Positions 1 through 64,000 of a stretch of DNA of 64,000 nt are shown one piece after another. Position numbers and translations under genes: made by a program. How positions within the stretch are numbered: the stretch's first letter is position 1; each line of letters starts with the position of its first letter. The stretch comes from Pampus argenteus. Taxonomy: Eukaryota > Chordata > Actinopteri > Scombriformes > Stromateidae. The notes under the pieces are model-generated. The model was not told where the DNA came from, did no database searches, and saw nothing but the letters and a program-made list of their open reading frames with translations. The DNA lies in contig CM072875.1 of the NCBI GenBank assembly GCA_036937835.1, forward strand, positions 20,278,501 through 20,342,500, read 5' to 3'.

Positions 1-63747
<63,747 letters not shown>

Positions 63748-64000
63748 CTGTTGGAGGATGACAAATTACACGTATAAATGTGCATCTTTGGTGTTTAAAA
63801 TATTAACAGAACAAATAAAAGCAGATATTGTGTATATGTGTTTCAGGTCTTTATAGAGGAACTTTAGCTTATCTGGGTAGGAACAGAGATATGGATTAGG
63901 TCTGTTTAAGTGTTGCATTCTGCTGCCAAAGACATTAAACTGGTTCTGGTAACAGTTGAAAAGTGTTTGTTAATATTAAGATTTATATAATTTTTTTTGC
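63748..64000 (-). other. pard3 intron upstream of exon A, partial
   Basis: The acceptor side (cctccaacag) is visible next to exon A. The remaining 240 bp are AT-rich with nothing recognisable. Confidence 0.85.

Overview
The window is eukaryotic, almost certainly from a teleost fish, and lies entirely inside one gene on the minus strand. Twelve coding exons could be assembled by hand from GT-AG boundaries, reading phase and similarity to the vertebrate polarity protein Par-3 (PARD3). They run 5' to 3' from position 63747 down to position 1. Together they encode about 724 residues in one continuous frame: the C-terminal half of the third PDZ domain, the aPKC-binding block, a 14-3-3/Par-1-type site, a lysine-rich block, the coiled-coil region and most of the C-terminal tail. 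The upstream exons (N-terminal oligomerisation domain, PDZ1, PDZ2 and the first part of PDZ3) lie beyond the right edge. Roughly the last 25 codons lie beyond the left edge.

Layout, in transcript order: exon A (PDZ3) at 63.6-63.7 kb, B at 60.4 kb, C at 55.6-55.8 kb, D (aPKC block) at 55.0-55.1 kb, a 45-nt microexon E at 53.7 kb, F at 48.5-48.7 kb, G at 47.5-47.7 kb, H at 42.2-42.3 kb, I at 37.8-38.1 kb, a 28.1-kb intron, J at 9.6-9.7 kb, K at 4.5-4.7 kb and L at 1-314. The exon letters are mine and follow only the exons seen here. Coding sequence is about 3.4% of the window; the rest is intron.

The introns hold very abundant CA/TG microsatellites, a 0.76-kb CpG-rich minisatellite of about 36 units, several decayed interspersed repeats of kinds common in teleost genomes (non-autonomous DNA elements and two LINE coding fragments), and low-complexity purine tracts, some directly beside splice sites. 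I found no second protein gene, tRNA, rRNA, CRISPR array or bacterial-type feature. The many short open frames in the introns are mostly translated microsatellite or low-complexity DNA.

I did not find a new biological system. The parts most worth a second look are the structured minisatellite in the large intron, the in-frame 45-nt cassette microexon, simple-sequence tracts abutting splice sites, a histidine-rich insertion in exon I, a perfect 16-bp hairpin, and several intronic blocks that look like conserved regulatory elements but need alignment to confirm.
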